Made by a program: the position numbers and the translations under genes. From contig NZ_JAFICD010000001.1 of NCBI RefSeq assembly GCF_017833525.1, positions 2,542,001 through 2,606,000 of the forward strand: DNA of 64,000 nucleotides, read 5' to 3'. The stretch is from Duganella sp. 1411 (GTDB lineage: Bacteria; Pseudomonadota; Gammaproteobacteria; Burkholderiales; Burkholderiaceae_D). The notes beneath the pieces were generated by a model that saw only the letters and a list, made by a program, of their open reading frames with translations, did not search any database and had not been told where the DNA came from. Shown piece by piece: positions 45,943 through 57,900 of the stretch (within the stretch, counting starts at the first letter, position 1; each line of letters begins with the position of its first letter).

Positions 45943-46290
45943 ATGAATGTTCTTAAATACCCCATGCTGGTAATCGCACTGTCGCTGGCGACCGCCGCAT
46001 CCGCAGCCCCGCCGCAAACCGATCCGGTTCCACCGCCGCCGGGTCAACCGGCGCCACCACCAGACCAGCCGGCGCCACCTCCGCCACCGGGATCGCCTGT
46101 CCCGCCACCACCGGGCGCGGACGCACCCCCACCACCGCCGCCGAAAGCGCACGCCCAGCGCGGCAAGTCCGTTCAACCGGCGCCGCCGCCCAAGCCACGC
46201 GCCCCGGACGGCAAAAAACCGCCGCTGGACGCGCCGCCGCCGGCACCCGGCACGCCAACGCCGCCACCGCCACCGGTCGACCAGCGATAA
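45943..46290 (+). CDS. Exported proline-rich peptide
   Basis: 115-residue protein with a signal peptide of about 22 residues (cleavage after ASA). The mature part is roughly half proline, made of PPPPGQPAPPP-like runs with a few Lys/Arg/Asp, and has no recognised domain; it is probably unfolded in the periplasm or envelope. AAGGAG precedes the ATG. It is the first gene after the sigma-54 promoter, so it should be the most strongly induced product of the operon. Function unknown; possibly a spacer, chaperone-like or metal/anion-related envelope protein. Confidence 0.75.
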   Translation: MNVLKYPMLVIALSLATAASAAPPQTDPVPPPPGQPAPPPDQPAPPPPPGSPVPPPPGADAPPPPPPKAHAQRGKSVQPAPPPKPRAPDGKKPPLDAPPPAPGTPTPPPPPVDQR

Positions 46291-46297
46291 CACGGTC

Positions 46298-46984
46298 GTG
46301 AGAACGGCATTGGTCACCCGGACGCGCGCCGCCGTACTGGCGGTGGCGCTCTGCGGCTTGCGCTTCGGCGGGGCAGCGGCGGCGCCATCACCGCCGCCGC
46401 ACGGGCCGGCGTCGGCCATGCCTGCGCTGGTGGCCGAAGGAACCGTGGCGCGCCATCTGAGCACGCCCTACGGCGACTCGAACGGCCTGCGGCTGACCGA
46501 TGGCACGCTGGTGCTGTTCGCCCCCCACCTGGGGGCGCGCATCGGCGCGGCCGCCGCGCCGGGCGACCGCATCCGCGTCATCGGCAACGTCGCCGACGAT
46601 GGCGCCATCCGCGCCGTCGCCGTGGTGAACCTGGCCTCGGGCGCCACCATCGACGACGAGCCTTCCGGCGCGCCCGCCGCGCCTCCCCGCGCGCGCGCGC
46701 CGCTGCAACGTCTGGAAGTGGCGGGCACCATCGACCTTGTGCTGCACGGGCCGCGCGGCGAAGCCAATGGCGTTATCCTCGTCAACGGTGGCGTCGTCTA
46801 CTTTCGTCCGGACCTGGTCCGCACACGGCTAACGCGCGGCCAGCCGTTCGCCGCGATCGGCATCGGCACGCGCGGCGGCGCCGGCGTGGCGATCGAGGCC
46901 ATCGCGGCCGGCGCGGACCTGGAAGCGGCGCGCGCGGCGGCCAGGGCGACGCCGGCACGGCCGGCGCCGGCCAATCAACCTTAA
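46298..46984 (+). CDS. Exported protein with two tandem NG-L-DGT-V motifs
   Basis: 228-residue protein with a GTG start and an N-terminal signal segment of about 28 residues. It contains two similar modules: GDSNGLRLTDGTLVLFAPHL (about 62-81) and GEANGVILVNGGVVYFRPDL (about 156-175). Each module begins with a G-T-V/I strand and is followed by a GDRIRVIG- or GQPFAAIG-like strand, consistent with two small beta-barrel (OB-like) domains. This repeat type recurs in proteobacterial proteins of unknown function. It lies 7 bp after the proline-rich gene and 16 bp before the transporter gene. Confidence 0.6.
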   Translation: MRTALVTRTRAAVLAVALCGLRFGGAAAAPSPPPHGPASAMPALVAEGTVARHLSTPYGDSNGLRLTDGTLVLFAPHLGARIGAAAAPGDRIRVIGNVADDGAIRAVAVVNLASGATIDDEPSGAPAAPPRARAPLQRLEVAGTIDLVLHGPRGEANGVILVNGGVVYFRPDLVRTRLTRGQPFAAIGIGTRGGAGVAIEAIAAGADLEAARAAARATPARPAPANQP

Positions 46985-47000
46985 TCGGAGTACGCACCGC

Positions 47001-48251
47001 GTGTCGACTGAAAATACACTATGGCTCATCACCGGCCTGACCATGGCAGGCATCGTACTGCGGCCGTGGCGCGTGCCGGAAGCCGTCTGGGCGACGCTGG
47101 CGGTGCTGGCGCTGGCGCTGCTGCATCTGATCGAGCCGGCACGCATCGTCAGCGGCATCGCGCGCGGCTGGGACGTCTATCTTTTTTTGGCGGGCATGAT
47201 GCTGCTGGCCGAGCTGGGACGCCGCCACGGCGTGTTCGACTGGCTGGCTGCGCACGCCGCACACGCCGCCGCCGGCTCCGGCCATCGCCTGTTTTTACTG
47301 GTCTACCTGTCCGGCACCGTGGTCACGGCACTGCTGTCGAACGACGCCACCGCCGTCGTCCTGACGCCCGCCGTGTACGCGGTGGCGCGTGCCGTCGACG
47401 CCCCGCCGCTACCCTATCTGTTCATCTGCGCCTTTGTCGCCAACGCCGCCAGCTTCGTGCTGCCGGTGTCGAATCCCGCCAACCTGGTGATGTTCGGCGA
47501 GCACATGCCCGGCCTGCGACAGTGGCTGGATCTATTCCTTCTGCCGTCGCTGGGCGCGATCGCCGCCACCGGCGTCGCTCTGTACCTGCTGCTGCGCGGC
47601 GAGCTGGCCGTGTCGATCCGGCGCGATATCGCGGTGCCGCGCCTGACCGCGGCCGGCCGCCTGACCGTCGGCGCCTTGGCCGGCACGGCGCTGCTGCTGG
47701 GCGTGGCCTCGGCGCTGGGCGTGCCGCTCGGCCCCGCCACCCTGGCGGCGGCGGTGATCGCGCTGCTGCTGGCCAGTGTGAGCTCGCGCAGCGCGCCGAC
47801 GGCGACCCTGCGCGCGCTGTCGTGGGATGTGCTGCTGATGGTGGCCGGCCTGTTTGTGCTGATCGAAGCGTTGCAGCAGCACGGCGTGGTCGCCGCGCTG
47901 GGCGCGCAGCTGCAAGCGTTGCAGGCGCGCTGGCCGGACGGCGCCGGCGGCCTCACCGCCGCGCTGCTCGCGCTGGCCTGCAACCTGTTCAACAACCTGC
48001 CGGCCGGCCTGCTGGGCGCGGCCACGCTGGACCATGTCGGCGCCTCCAGCGCGCTGCGCGCGGCGGCGCTGATCGGCATCGACCTGGGGCCGAATCTGTC
48101 GGTGAGTGGATCGCTGGCGACGATTTTGTGGCTGACGGCGCTCAGGCGCGAGGGCGTGCGGGTGGGCGCGTGGCGCTTCCTGTCCCTGGGCGCGGTGGTG
48201 ATGCCGGCCGGTCTGGCGGCGGCGCTGTTGCCGCTGTGGGTGCGCGGATAA
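47001..48251 (+). CDS. ArsB/NhaD-type ion transporter
   Basis: 416-residue inner-membrane transporter of the arsenite/sodium permease superfamily, with about eleven membrane segments. Signatures include LLSNDATAVVLTPAV (near residue 112) and VLPVSNPANLVMFGEH (near residue 153), with the matching second-half motif ACNLFNNLPAGLLGA, as in ArsB. A GTG start follows the upstream gene closely. No arsR, arsC or arsA is nearby, and the operon is under a sigma-54 promoter, so an arsenite substrate is not certain. Confidence 0.85.
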   Translation: MSTENTLWLITGLTMAGIVLRPWRVPEAVWATLAVLALALLHLIEPARIVSGIARGWDVYLFLAGMMLLAELGRRHGVFDWLAAHAAHAAAGSGHRLFLLVYLSGTVVTALLSNDATAVVLTPAVYAVARAVDAPPLPYLFICAFVANAASFVLPVSNPANLVMFGEHMPGLRQWLDLFLLPSLGAIAATGVALYLLLRGELAVSIRRDIAVPRLTAAGRLTVGALAGTALLLGVASALGVPLGPATLAAAVIALLLASVSSRSAPTATLRALSWDVLLMVAGLFVLIEALQQHGVVAALGAQLQALQARWPDGAGGLTAALLALACNLFNNLPAGLLGAATLDHVGASSALRAAALIGIDLGPNLSVSGSLATILWLTALRREGVRVGAWRFLSLGAVVMPAGLAAALLPLWVRG

Positions 48252-48274
48252 CGGCCTTGGGCCGGAGCCGCGGA

Positions 48275-49144
48275 CTACCGGACCTCGCAGTCGACGGCGG
48301 CGGATTTGGGCGCGCCGGCGCCGGTGCCCGGCGTCGTCGTGCTGCTGTTGAACACGGGCGGCGGCAGGAATTTGATCCCGGGATTGGTCGGAACAACCAC
48401 CGGCGGTACCATCACGCTCGCCGTGTAGCCAAACTGGCCGGCGCTGAAGTTCGTCGACCCGCCGTTGTTGGACACCGAAATCATGCCGTCGATGACCTGA
48501 ACATACAGGCCGGGCGCGCGCGCGCCGTTCGGCGACGGCGGCGCGGACGTTCCCTGCGCCAGCATCAGCGGCCGCACTGGCGCCGCCAGCGGGTCCAGCG
48601 ACGCGGTGCTGGCCATCAGGTAGGCTTCGCGCGCGGCCACGGCTTCGGCCGACGGTTCCTCCATCTCGGCGATGAAGGTGGTGCCACGGATGCCGATGGT
48701 GGCACCCGGGGTCTTCATCGAGAACTTTTCCTTGTTACGTTTGCCCAGCAGGCCGGTGACCGAGCGCAGTCCGCCTTTGACAAGGCTGAACGACGCCTGG
48801 TCGCCGTCCGGCTTGGCGGCGTCGAAGGCGAAGTTCTCGACCTTGAACGTGGTTCCCGGCTTGAGCGTGATTTCGCTGTTGTCGATGAACTTCACCAGCG
48901 CGTAGGTGTTCTTTTCCGTCACCAGCGTGTCGCCGCTTTCCACCTCCGAACGCAGCGAGAGGATGCGGACCGCGCCGTCGACCTTCTTGGCGAGCAAGGG
49001 GCCGCTGAGTTGGGTGATGGTGCCGGCCACCTGCGCCGCCCAGCTCGCGCCGACCACGCCACACAGCACCAGCAGCATTACCGCCTGGAGCAGGCTCTTG
49101 GTTGCAACATGCCTAGTTGCAGTAGGTTTTCTTAGCAGGGACAT
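48275..49144 (-). CDS. Exported FecR-domain protein
   Basis: 289-residue protein with a signal peptide (about residues 1-37, ending WAAQ). A FecR-type beta-helix domain (about 40-170) includes [31 protein letters not shown] and the conserved GIRGTTF. The C-terminal part is low-complexity and ends in DCEVR. It is not the sigma-regulator type, as no fecI is present; such exported FecR proteins often accompany exoprotein and CHASE2-cyclase loci. The start lies 32 bp inside the upstream TpsA gene with GGA at 8-nt spacing, so translation is coupled. Confidence 0.85.
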   Translation of the reverse strand: MSLLRKPTATRHVATKSLLQAVMLLVLCGVVGASWAAQVAGTITQLSGPLLAKKVDGAVRILSLRSEVESGDTLVTEKNTYALVKFIDNSEITLKPGTTFKVENFAFDAAKPDGDQASFSLVKGGLRSVTGLLGKRNKEKFSMKTPGATIGIRGTTFIAEMEEPSAEAVAAREAYLMASTASLDPLAAPVRPLMLAQGTSAPPSPNGARAPGLYVQVIDGMISVSNNGGSTNFSAGQFGYTASVMVPPVVVPTNPGIKFLPPPVFNSSTTTPGTGAGAPKSAAVDCEVR

Positions 49145-52100
49145 TTTGTTTTCCGGTGTTTTCGGTGGTGGTGGTACCGTTTTGCGACTTCGGTTCGCTC
49201 GACAACGGCGCGTCGGTCTTGTCGCCGGTCCCCGAGGACGGAGCGGCGGTGCTGCGAGTGATCGTTTTGATGACTTCCGTGCTTGCCAGCTGCACCGGTT
49301 TGACCGGCTCGGTCGCGCTAGGCGGCGACAATATCTGGCATAGCGCGGAATTCGGCGCGATGCTGCAGATATTCGCCGATGGCGTAGGTGCAGGCGCTGG
49401 CGTCGGTGTAGGCACTGGCGTAGGCACTGGCGTAGGCACCGGCACTGGCGTTGGAGTCGGTGTAGGCACTGGCGTCGGTGTAGGCGTTGGCGTTGGCGTT
49501 GGCGTTGGCGTTGGCACTGGCGTCGGCGTTGGCACTGGCGCCGGCGTCGGCACCGGCGTTGGAGTCGGATCCGGCGCTGGCGTCGGCGTCGGTGTCGGCG
49601 TCGGTGTCGGATCCGGCGTTGGCGTTGGCGTTGGAGTCGGATCCGGCATCGGTGTCGGCGTCGGTGTCGGATCCGGCGTTGGCGTCGGCGTCGGCGTTGG
49701 AGTCGGCGTCGGATCCGGCGTTGGCGTTGGCGTTGGCGTTGGCGTCGGCGTTGGCGTCGGCGTTGGCGTTGGCGTTGGCGTTGGCGTCGGCGTCCACGTA
49801 TTCTGCGTATAGCCGCCATTCGCGCCGGCGATCCTGCTACCTTGGGCGAACGCAAAATTAGTCGCCGCGATCGTCACCGAACCACTGACCGAAATCACGC
49901 TGGCCCCACTGCCAAAGGTCATTGTGTTGGTCTGGTCATAGCTGTCGCCAGCCGCCAGATTGATATCGCCAGCCGCCGAGGCGATCACGCCATCGATCGT
50001 CAGCGGGCTATGGGTTTGCAGCGTGATGTCGCCGGCGAGGGTCCTCACGCCGTACAAACCATCGCCCGTCGCCGCCGCGATCCGCATCCCGCCGGTGTTA
50101 TCGATCGTGATCGCGCCGTTGTTGATGCCGCCGTCGGAAAGCTGCTGCGCCTTCGTCACCGTCAGCGTATCCGCATGGGCGTCGTTGTTGAGGTTGGCGA
50201 TATTGATCGGCGCCGTACTGCCGCCGCCAGCGGTGTTGACCGCCGCCAGCTGCGAGACCGTCGTCGGCACCGCGGCGCTGGCCGAGCCGATTCCGCCCTT
50301 GGCGTACATGGTCAAATGATCGGCGGTGATGCGGCCGCCGGCGCTGGTGATGGAGCCGCCGACGTCGAGCGTCACATTGCCGTCCGTACCGATGCCGTTG
50401 ATCTCGTACAGGCCGGCGGCGAGCAGGTTGGCGACAGCCACATTGCTGCTGTTTTTGAACACAAGGTGATTGCCGGCGCCTTGCTGGGACACCGCCAGGT
50501 TGCCCACCACGTTGCCGGCGTTGGCCAGCGTGATGCCGCCCGCGTTGGCGAGCGCCAGGTTCTGCACATTGATGGCGCCCGTTTGCGTGATGCTACCGCC
50601 GTGGCTTAGCAGGGCGATGCTGGTGGTGTCGGCGTTGCGCTGCGACAGCGAGCTGCCGCCGGAGGTGATGCCGGCAACGGCAATGCCGGTCACGTTTTGA
50701 TCCGCATCCTCGCTACCGATAACCAGCGTCGGCACCTTCAGAAAGCGGATGTCCTTGACCAGCATGCAATTGGTCGAATTGCTGCACGCGGCGCCGCCCA
50801 ACTCGATGTGATAGCCGCCGCTGGCCGGCCGGATGCTGGCCAGGTTGCCGGTGACGCTGGCGTTCAGGTCCAGCGAGTTGGCCGCGATGTCCACGACGCC
50901 GGCATTGATCGCCGCGTCGACGGTCACCGCCGCGGCGTTCATCGCCAACGTTCCGTCGACCCGGGTGGCGGCGTCGACCTGCACGGCGAGGGTGCGCCCA
51001 GTTCCGAGCGTCAAATTGCCGATGCCCGCGCCCGACAAATCGAGCGAACCGCTCACCGCGACCACACCGCCGGTGCTGGCGATGGTGACATCGGCGTTGT
51101 CGATTTTCTTGAGCGCGTCCTCGGTCAACGCCATCGCGCCGCCACTCGAACCGGCGCCGGTGCCGACGTTGACATCGCCCACCGACGTGATGAGCAGTTT
51201 GGCGCCGCTGCCCTTGCCGCTGATGCGGGCGCCGCTGCCCAGGGACAGCGCGCCGGCCGTGATGCTGATATCGCCGCCGGTGACGGTCGCGTTGTTCGCC
51301 ACCGTCACGCCGGCCGCATTGAGCGTCAACTGGCCGCCGGCGCTGATACCCGTGCCGTTGATGGCCATATCGCCGGCGCTGGTGAAAACAAAGCGCTCGG
51401 CGCTGGTCCCATGGACGCCGCCGACCACGTTGGCGCCGGTCAGCCCGACATCGCCGCCGGTGACGCTTAAATCGCCGGCCGTGATGGCGCCGGCGCCATA
51501 GATCATACCGCCGCTCAGGTCCACGCCGCCGGCGCCGGCGTTGATCCTGCCGTTGACGTTGACGGCGGCCCCCGCCAGCGAGACCGTGTGGCCCCGGCTC
51601 TCGATCGTGGTGTTGGCCGGAATCGACGCGATGGTCACGGCGCCGCCGCTCGCCGTGCCGGCGCCGTCGTCGTTGGCCGACAGCCGGATCGCGCCGGTCA
51701 TCGCCAGCGAGGCGTTGACGTTGATGTCGTTGCCCGCCTGCGCCGTCAGGCCCACGCCGCTGTGCGTATTGTTGACCGACGCGCCGAACGTGATATCGTG
51801 CCGCGCCTGCAGCACCACGTTGGCCGTGGCGCCGCTCAGCAAAGCGGCATCGACCTCGGTCACGCCGCTGTCGGCCTGGCCGAACGGGGTCAGATCGGAC
51901 AAGGTGGCCGAACTGCTGGAATCCTTGACCACGGAGATATCGTAGGGGTCGAGCAGCCAGGTGCCGTGGCGCCCGCCCGCGACGGCACCGGCGCCGACCC
52001 GCGCGCCGGCCACGTCCAGATAATGGCCGGAGGTCTCGATCAGGCCACCGTTGCCGCCAGCGGCCCCACCGCGCGCCGACAGCGTGCCGTGCATGCGGGT

Positions 52101-53207
52101 CGCCTCGTCGCTCCAGACCACCACCTTGCCGCCATCGCCGACGGCGCCGGCGTCCGCGCTGATCGTCACATCGCTGCCGACAAAGGTTTGCCGCGCGTTC
52201 GGCAGCGCCGCGTTCTTGCCCTGGTAGTCGCCGCCCACCAGCACGGTGCCGCCGCCGGCAGCGCCGCTGGCGTCGACCACCGCGTTGCCGGTCAAGCCGA
52301 CCTGCGCGCCCAACAGCACGATGTCGCCACCGGTGTTGAGGTTGGCGCCGGTGGCGCTGGTGACGCTGCCAGCTTCCAGCATCGTCGTGCCGGAGGCCTT
52401 CAGGACGATCTGGCCACGCTCGCCGCGCACGGCGCTGTCGGCGTTGATCGTGCCGCGCTGCGTGACCAGCGCGCCGTACACGCCCACGCGCCCGCCCCTG
52501 GCGACGATGGCGCCCAGGTTGAGCGCCTGGTCGGCCGGCGCCGACACCACCACCTGCACATTCGGATCGCGCGAGTCGAACAACTGCACGCTATGACCGG
52601 CCGCCAGCACCACGTCGCCGTTGGGCGACGAGATGACGCCGCTGTTTTCCACCGCCGGCGCGACCAGGAAGATTTGGCCGCCGCCCGGCGTGGCGATGGT
52701 GCCCTGGTTGACCACCTTGCCGGCGTCGGCGCCGCCGCTGAAGCTGTTTTTACCGGCCAGGAAATCGGCGTTGGAAATCGCCAGGCTGGAGGCGACCAGG
52801 CCGCCGACGTCGACCCGCGAGCCGGCGCCGAACAACACACCGTTCGGATTAATCAGGAACACCTTGCCGTTCGACTGCAGCGCGCCCAGGATGCGGCTCG
52901 GGTCCTGGCCGGTGATGCGGTTCAGGACCTTGCTGTCGGCGCTTTGCTGGATGAAGCGGGTGATCTCGCCCGCGTTGACCGAAAAGCTGCGCCAGTCGAT
53001 GATGGTGTTGGGCGTATTGGTGATCGAATACAGATTGCCCTGCTGGGTGAAGGTCGCCGCGCCATGCACCACCGTCGGCGCCACCGGGTTGGCCTGGGCC
53101 GTGCCGAAGGCCGCGGCCACCAGCATCGCCAGCACCTTGCGGCGCAGCTTCGCGGACGACGGCTGGCGGCTGGTGCGGCGGCTGGAGGGGGTCTGGTGGC
53201 TTTTCAT
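49113..53207 (-). CDS. TpsA exoprotein 1 (filamentous haemagglutinin-like) with Thr-Pro repeats
   Basis: 1364-residue two-partner-secretion exoprotein. An extended signal region ends near AQANPVAP. The TPS secretion domain (about residues 45-300) has [20 protein letters not shown], the NPNG motif recognised by the transporter. A beta-helical repeat region follows to about 1130, then a long Thr-Pro tract (49385-49795), and a C-terminus ending KKTYCN, with Cys second from the end. The start at 53207 lies 21 bp after tpsB; longer frames to 53471 lie inside tpsB. The N-terminal domain is nearly identical to that of the exoprotein at 54989. Confidence 0.9.
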   Translation of the reverse strand: MKSHQTPSSRRTSRQPSSAKLRRKVLAMLVAAAFGTAQANPVAPTVVHGAATFTQQGNLYSITNTPNTIIDWRSFSVNAGEITRFIQQSADSKVLNRITGQDPSRILGALQSNGKVFLINPNGVLFGAGSRVDVGGLVASSLAISNADFLAGKNSFSGGADAGKVVNQGTIATPGGGQIFLVAPAVENSGVISSPNGDVVLAAGHSVQLFDSRDPNVQVVVSAPADQALNLGAIVARGGRVGVYGALVTQRGTINADSAVRGERGQIVLKASGTTMLEAGSVTSATGANLNTGGDIVLLGAQVGLTGNAVVDASGAAGGGTVLVGGDYQGKNAALPNARQTFVGSDVTISADAGAVGDGGKVVVWSDEATRMHGTLSARGGAAGGNGGLIETSGHYLDVAGARVGAGAVAGGRHGTWLLDPYDISVVKDSSSSATLSDLTPFGQADSGVTEVDAALLSGATANVVLQARHDITFGASVNNTHSGVGLTAQAGNDINVNASLAMTGAIRLSANDDGAGTASGGAVTIASIPANTTIESRGHTVSLAGAAVNVNGRINAGAGGVDLSGGMIYGAGAITAGDLSVTGGDVGLTGANVVGGVHGTSAERFVFTSAGDMAINGTGISAGGQLTLNAAGVTVANNATVTGGDISITAGALSLGSGARISGKGSGAKLLITSVGDVNVGTGAGSSGGAMALTEDALKKIDNADVTIASTGGVVAVSGSLDLSGAGIGNLTLGTGRTLAVQVDAATRVDGTLAMNAAAVTVDAAINAGVVDIAANSLDLNASVTGNLASIRPASGGYHIELGGAACSNSTNCMLVKDIRFLKVPTLVIGSEDADQNVTGIAVAGITSGGSSLSQRNADTTSIALLSHGGSITQTGAINVQNLALANAGGITLANAGNVVGNLAVSQQGAGNHLVFKNSSNVAVANLLAAGLYEINGIGTDGNVTLDVGGSITSAGGRITADHLTMYAKGGIGSASAAVPTTVSQLAAVNTAGGGSTAPINIANLNNDAHADTLTVTKAQQLSDGGINNGAITIDNTGGMRIAAATGDGLYGVRTLAGDITLQTHSPLTIDGVIASAAGDINLAAGDSYDQTNTMTFGSGASVISVSGSVTIAATNFAFAQGSRIAGANGGYTQNTWTPTPTPTPTPTPTPTPTPTPTPTPTPDPTPTPTPTPTPTPDPTPTPTPMPDPTPTPTPTPDPTPTPTPTPTPAPDPTPTPVPTPAPVPTPTPVPTPTPTPTPTPTPTPVPTPTPTPVPVPTPVPTPVPTPTPAPAPTPSANICSIAPNSALCQILSPPSATEPVKPVQLASTEVIKTITRSTAAPSSGTGDKTDAPLSSEPKSQNGTTTTENTGKQNVPAKKTYCN
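49385..49795 (-). repeat. 6-bp tandem tract encoding Thr-Pro repeats
   Basis: About 400 bp made of GGCGTT/GGCGTC-type hexamers (plus strand), broken by GGATCC-containing units. On the coding strand it encodes (Thr-Pro)n with occasional Pro-Asp and Val/Ala. Slippage changes length in frame because each unit is two codons. Confidence 0.9.
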
Positions 53208-53227
53208 TGGATGTCTTCTTTGAGCGT

Positions 53228-54823
53228 TCAATAAGCCAGACCCAAACGCAGGTGCAGGCGGTTGGCGTCGGCGTGACCGGTGGCGCCGGCGCGCAGCACG
53301 TGGCCATAGTCGAGTTGCAGATTGACGTAGGTCGACAGCAGCAGGCGCGCGCCCACGCCGGCGCTGCCGATAGAGGTGCTTTCCAGCTCGCCCGGCAGCG
53401 CGTGGTTGCGCTTGATGTAGGCGTTGTCGAAGAAGCCCAGCAGGCGGCAGTTCCACGCCGCGCGGGCGCACAGGTTGGGCGTGTACGCCTCCAGATTGAC
53501 GGCGACGCCGGAGTCGTTGGAGATTTCGCGCTCGACGAAGCCGCGCACCGACGTCGCGCCGCCGGCGCCGAACTGCTCGCCCGGTATCAGCGCGTCGCGC
53601 GTGTACTGGCCGTTGGCGATGGCGCGCAGTTGCCAGTCGCCGGCCAGCGCGCGCGTGACGCTACCGCCCAGGCGCAGCACGGTGTAGTCGGCCTTGGCGC
53701 CGGTGCGCGCCAGCGTGAAGTCGCTCTGGCCGCCCTTGGAGCCGCCGGAGATATTACGCAGCAAAGTGATCTGGCCGCCCACCTCGCCCGCCGTCAACGG
53801 CAGGCTGCCGGTGTAGCCGATGCTGATCGGGTGGACGGTGACGTCGTTGCCAAGGTTGCCCAGTTGCTGGCCCACCAGCTCGACGTTGTTCTTGAACGCC
53901 TTGACGTCGACGCCGTAGGTCAGGCGCGCCTCGTAGTCGCCGCGCTTGGCCAGCGCCTGGTTGTAGCGCGCGCCGTAGACCGCGCCGCGCCCGCTGACGG
54001 CCAGGTTGAACGCGCCGGCGGCGATGGTGCCCGAATCGACGTTGGAATAGCTGGCGAAGAAGTCCAGCGAATCGCCTAGCGCGTACAGCGGAATATGGTA
54101 GCCGGCGCCGTAGACCTTGACCCGGCCCGGCTCCTCGGCCGAGGTGGTGTACTGCAGCGAGGCCAGATGGTCGCGCCCGAACAGGTTGGCGTTCTGCAGC
54201 ACGAAGCCCAGATGGGTCTTGCCGGTCTGCTCGGTGCCGGTGTTGTCGACGTTGGCCATCGCCTTCCAGGGGCGCTGGTCCTTGACCTCCAGTACGGCGT
54301 CGACCTCGTCGTCTTTTTCGCCGCCCTGCAGCTTGAGCGTGACCTGCTTGGCAGGGCTCTCGTTAGCCAGCTTGAGGTTGGCCGAGACCTCCTTCAAGTT
54401 CGGCGTGCGGCCCTCGCGCAACGCCGGCAGGCTGCGGCGGATGTTGGCCTCGTCAAAATACTGGTTGTTCTTGACGGCGACGCGGCCGATCTTGGCCTCC
54501 ACCACGCGCAGCAGCACCACGCCGCGGTTCAGTTCCTGCTCTGGCAATTCGATGGTGACGGCGCCGTAGCCCTGCGCGTGATAAGCGCCCTCGAGCGCCT
54601 CCAGCGCGCGCTGGACGTCGCCGAAGTCGCGCGACTTGCCGGTGAAGGGCGTCAGCAGCTGGTCGATCCGCTGTGGGGGCAGCAGCGTGTTGCCCTGGAC
54701 GTCGAAACGCGAAATCTCGAAGCTGATAGCGGCGCTTTCCACGGCGGGCTCCGCCGCCCAGGCCGGGGCGACCGCCACGGCGAGGATGGAGCTGGCTAGC
54801 AGGCGCTGTAATCTATAGGTCAT
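53228..54823 (-). CDS. TpsB outer-membrane transporter (ShlB/FhaC/HecB family)
   Basis: 531-residue two-partner-secretion translocator. A signal peptide covers about residues 1-24. Two POTRA domains follow (about 30-110 and 110-185), with [15 protein letters not shown] in the first. A 16-strand barrel has the family motif [14 protein letters not shown] and ends in the aromatic LHLRLGLAY. It secretes TpsA proteins with the NPNG signal. It sits between the two exoprotein genes, 21 bp before tpsA1 and 165 bp after tpsA2, so one transporter probably serves both. Confidence 0.93.
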   Translation of the reverse strand: MTYRLQRLLASSILAVAVAPAWAAEPAVESAAISFEISRFDVQGNTLLPPQRIDQLLTPFTGKSRDFGDVQRALEALEGAYHAQGYGAVTIELPEQELNRGVVLLRVVEAKIGRVAVKNNQYFDEANIRRSLPALREGRTPNLKEVSANLKLANESPAKQVTLKLQGGEKDDEVDAVLEVKDQRPWKAMANVDNTGTEQTGKTHLGFVLQNANLFGRDHLASLQYTTSAEEPGRVKVYGAGYHIPLYALGDSLDFFASYSNVDSGTIAAGAFNLAVSGRGAVYGARYNQALAKRGDYEARLTYGVDVKAFKNNVELVGQQLGNLGNDVTVHPISIGYTGSLPLTAGEVGGQITLLRNISGGSKGGQSDFTLARTGAKADYTVLRLGGSVTRALAGDWQLRAIANGQYTRDALIPGEQFGAGGATSVRGFVEREISNDSGVAVNLEAYTPNLCARAAWNCRLLGFFDNAYIKRNHALPGELESTSIGSAGVGARLLLSTYVNLQLDYGHVLRAGATGHADANRLHLRLGLAY

Positions 54824-54988
54824 ATCCGCTCTTGAAATTTGTTTCGCTATCGTCCGCCGGGAATGTTAATTATTTGACACCCAGACTCTCCGGCAACTCC
54901 GATGTTAACATGTTCGGCGCCCGAATGATGCTCAATTGCAATTTTCAACTGTTAAATCGTCGGCACAAGTGTTGGATTTCGGGCAGTC

Positions 54989-57900
54989 CTAGTTGCAATA
55001 CATTTTCTTCGCCGCCGTGGACGCCTTGGGGCCGTCGCCACCGCCATCGCGCGCCGCGAGCTCCTTGTCGGGCGCGGTGCCGCCGTTTTTGGCGTCCTCC
55101 GGGCGCTTGGTCTGGTTCGGCGCGTCGGCGCCGGTCTTCGGCGCGGTCGTCGCCACGGCATTGATCACATTGACGGTGGCGTTGAGCGCCTGCCCGACCG
55201 GTTCGGCCGGACGCCCCTGCGTCGCCGCCAGTACGGCGACGACGTCGGCGGCGGCCTTGGAGGCGGCGGCGTCGGCGGCGGCCTTGGCTGCAGCATCGGC
55301 GGCCGCCTTGGCGGCGGTATCGGCGGCGGCTTGGGCGGCGGCGTCCGCAACCGCTTTGGCGGCGGCATCGGCGGCGGCTTGGGCGGCAGCATCGGCAGCC
55401 GCTTTGGCGGCGGCGTCGGCGGCGGCCTGGGCGGCGGCATCGGCGGCAGCCTTGGCGGCGGCGTCGGCGGCAGCCTTCGCGGCGGCGTCGGCTGCAGCCT
55501 TGGCGGCGGTATCGGCAGCCGCTTTGGCGGCGGCGTCGGCGGCGGCCTTGGCGGCGGCGGCGTCGGCGGCGGCCTTGGCGGCGGCGTCGGCCGCCGCCGC
55601 TCCGCCGTCATTGAGCGTCGGCACGGTCTGGCCGATAAATACGTAGGACGGCACGTTGATCGCGCCGCGCACCGACGTCAACGTCACCGCTCCGCCGCCG
55701 CTGTCGATGGTGGCCCCCTCCAGCGACGTGATATTGCCGTTGGCGGCGGTGGCGCTGATGCGGCCGCTCGACGGCACCCTGAGCTTGCCGCCGAAGACGA
55801 TGTTGCCGCCGGCGTTCAGGCCGATCGACGCGCCGGCGTTCAGCGACGAATGCTGGGCCAGCCGGATGTCGCTGCTGGCGTCGAGCACGATGTTGGCGGC
55901 GCTGATCTGATTGTTGATGGTGATCGGGCTGTGCGCGGTGATCGACACCAGGCCGCCGGCGCCGGCGATGTCGCCGGTGGTGTGGATGCCGCCGGTGTTG
56001 TCGATGACGATGTTGCCGCCGGTGCTCATGCCGCCCAGCGCCAGCTCGCCGCTGGAGACGGTGTTTTTCAGCGTGATATCGCCGCCGCCACCGGCCACCG
56101 CCCCGAAGGCGCCGACATGGTTGCCGGCGTCGGTCAGCGCGATGCCGTTGGCCGCGAACGCCTGCAGGCTGTCGGTCACCAGCGCGCCGCTCTGGGTGAT
56201 GGCGCCGTGCGCGGCGTTGAGCGTGATGCCGGCCTTGGCGCGCACGTTGCCGATCGAAATATCGCCGCCGTTGCCCACGGTCAGCGCGCCGTCGATATCG
56301 ATGCCGCCGCCGCTCTGCGCCAGGGTGCCGATGTCGAGCCGGGTGGCGGCGCCGGTGCCGGACAACACGCCGCCGCCGAGCACCAGGTTGCTGATCTGCA
56401 TCTCGCCGTTGAGCACCAGCGCGCCGCCGCCGAGCATCAAGCCGCCGCCGTTGGCGTACGAGGCGGCGTCGCCGATGCCGCTCAAGGTCAGCGTGCCGCC
56501 CGTCACGCGCACGCCCTGCCCGCTCGCGCGCAGCGACGTCAGCGTGGTGGCGCCGGCGCCGCTGTCGTAGGTGACGACGCCACCGGTGTTGTTGACCGCG
56601 GCCGCCAGCACGTTGGCGCCCGAGGGCGCGACGCCGTCCTGCCAGTTGCCGGCGTCGCTCCACAGGCCGCCGCCGCTCGCCGTCCACGTCGCCAGCGCCC
56701 GGGGCGTGATCGTGCCCTTCGCCAGCGCCACCCGGTAGTTGCCGGCGTCGGCGCCGGACAGGCCGACGCTGCCGCCGATCGCGACCAGCTTGTCGACGCC
56801 GGCGTTCTTGTCGGCGTAGGCGGCGGTGGCGCCGCCCGCCGCCAGCGCCACGACATCCGCGCCCAGCACGCCGCCCAGCGTGGCGCCGGTGAAGGTGCCG
56901 GCGGCGCTGTTGTTGTACTCGCGCGCGGCCAGCGACACCGTCAGTGCGGCCGGCGTGATATCGGCCGTCAATCCGCCCGGCAGGCTGCCCACCACATAGT
57001 TGCCGGCGTCCGCGCCGCTCAGCGTGATGCCGTTGACGGTGACGCTCTTGGCCACGCCGACGTTCTTGTCGGCGAAGGTGGCGTTGGCGCCGCCGATGGC
57101 CACCTGGTCGGTGCCGATCACGCCGCCCAGCGCGCCGCCGCTCAACGCCGCGCGCCGGCCCACGGTGGCCGAGGCGCTGTCGTAGTCGAGGTTGTAGACG
57201 CGGTTGTTGGCCGTGAGGCCGGCCACCGTCAGCGTCGCCGGCGTGATCTCGCCCACCAGATCGGACGGCGACACCAGCACGTAGTTGCCGGCGTCGGCGC
57301 CGGTCAGCCCCAGGCCGCCGACGCCGACCGTGACGGGCTTGTTGGCGCCGACGTTTTTATTGTTGAAGGTGGCCGTGCCGCCGACCACGCCGGTCAGCGC
57401 CACGTCGTCGCCGTAGACGCCACTCACCGACGCGCTGCCGCCGAGCTGGGCCGCGGTCGTGCCGTCGTAGCGGCGCGTGGCCACGCTCAAGCCCGACAGC
57501 GCCAGCGGCGCCTTGGCGATGCTGCCGCTGCCGCCGATGGCGCCGCCCAGCACGTAGTTGCCAAGCTCGTTGTTGGTGAGCACGGGATTGGCCACGCTCA
57601 TCGCCTTGCCGGTGCCGGCGTTCTTGTCGCTGAAGCGCACCAGGCCGGACACGCCCAGCGTGTCGCCGCCGACCAGGTTGCTGAACACGTAGGTCGCCGG
57701 CTGTTCCATGTAGGCCACGCCGTCGTAGGTTTTGCTGCCGCTGACGGTGGCCGTGACGGTGCGCGGCTGGATGGTCAGCCGCGCGTTGCTGCCGGTGTAG
57801 CTGATGTCGTATTGGGTCGACCACAAGCCGCCGACATCGTAAGTGCCGGCGTTGACGGCGCCATCGTAGCCGAGCGTGCCGTTGATGCCGGCGACCACCC

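Noticed and set aside
48252-48274. Bidirectional terminator between arsB-type and fecR genes
   Set aside because: Only a short CGGCC/GGCCG hairpin without T-runs is present in the 23-bp gap.
49385-49795. Possible CRISPR array
   Set aside because: It is a continuous 6-bp tandem repeat inside a coding frame, with no unique spacers.
55245-55602. Possible CRISPR array or iteron-type origin
   Set aside because: The 24-bp units are contiguous and in frame with the exoprotein gene, coding for Ala-rich octapeptides.
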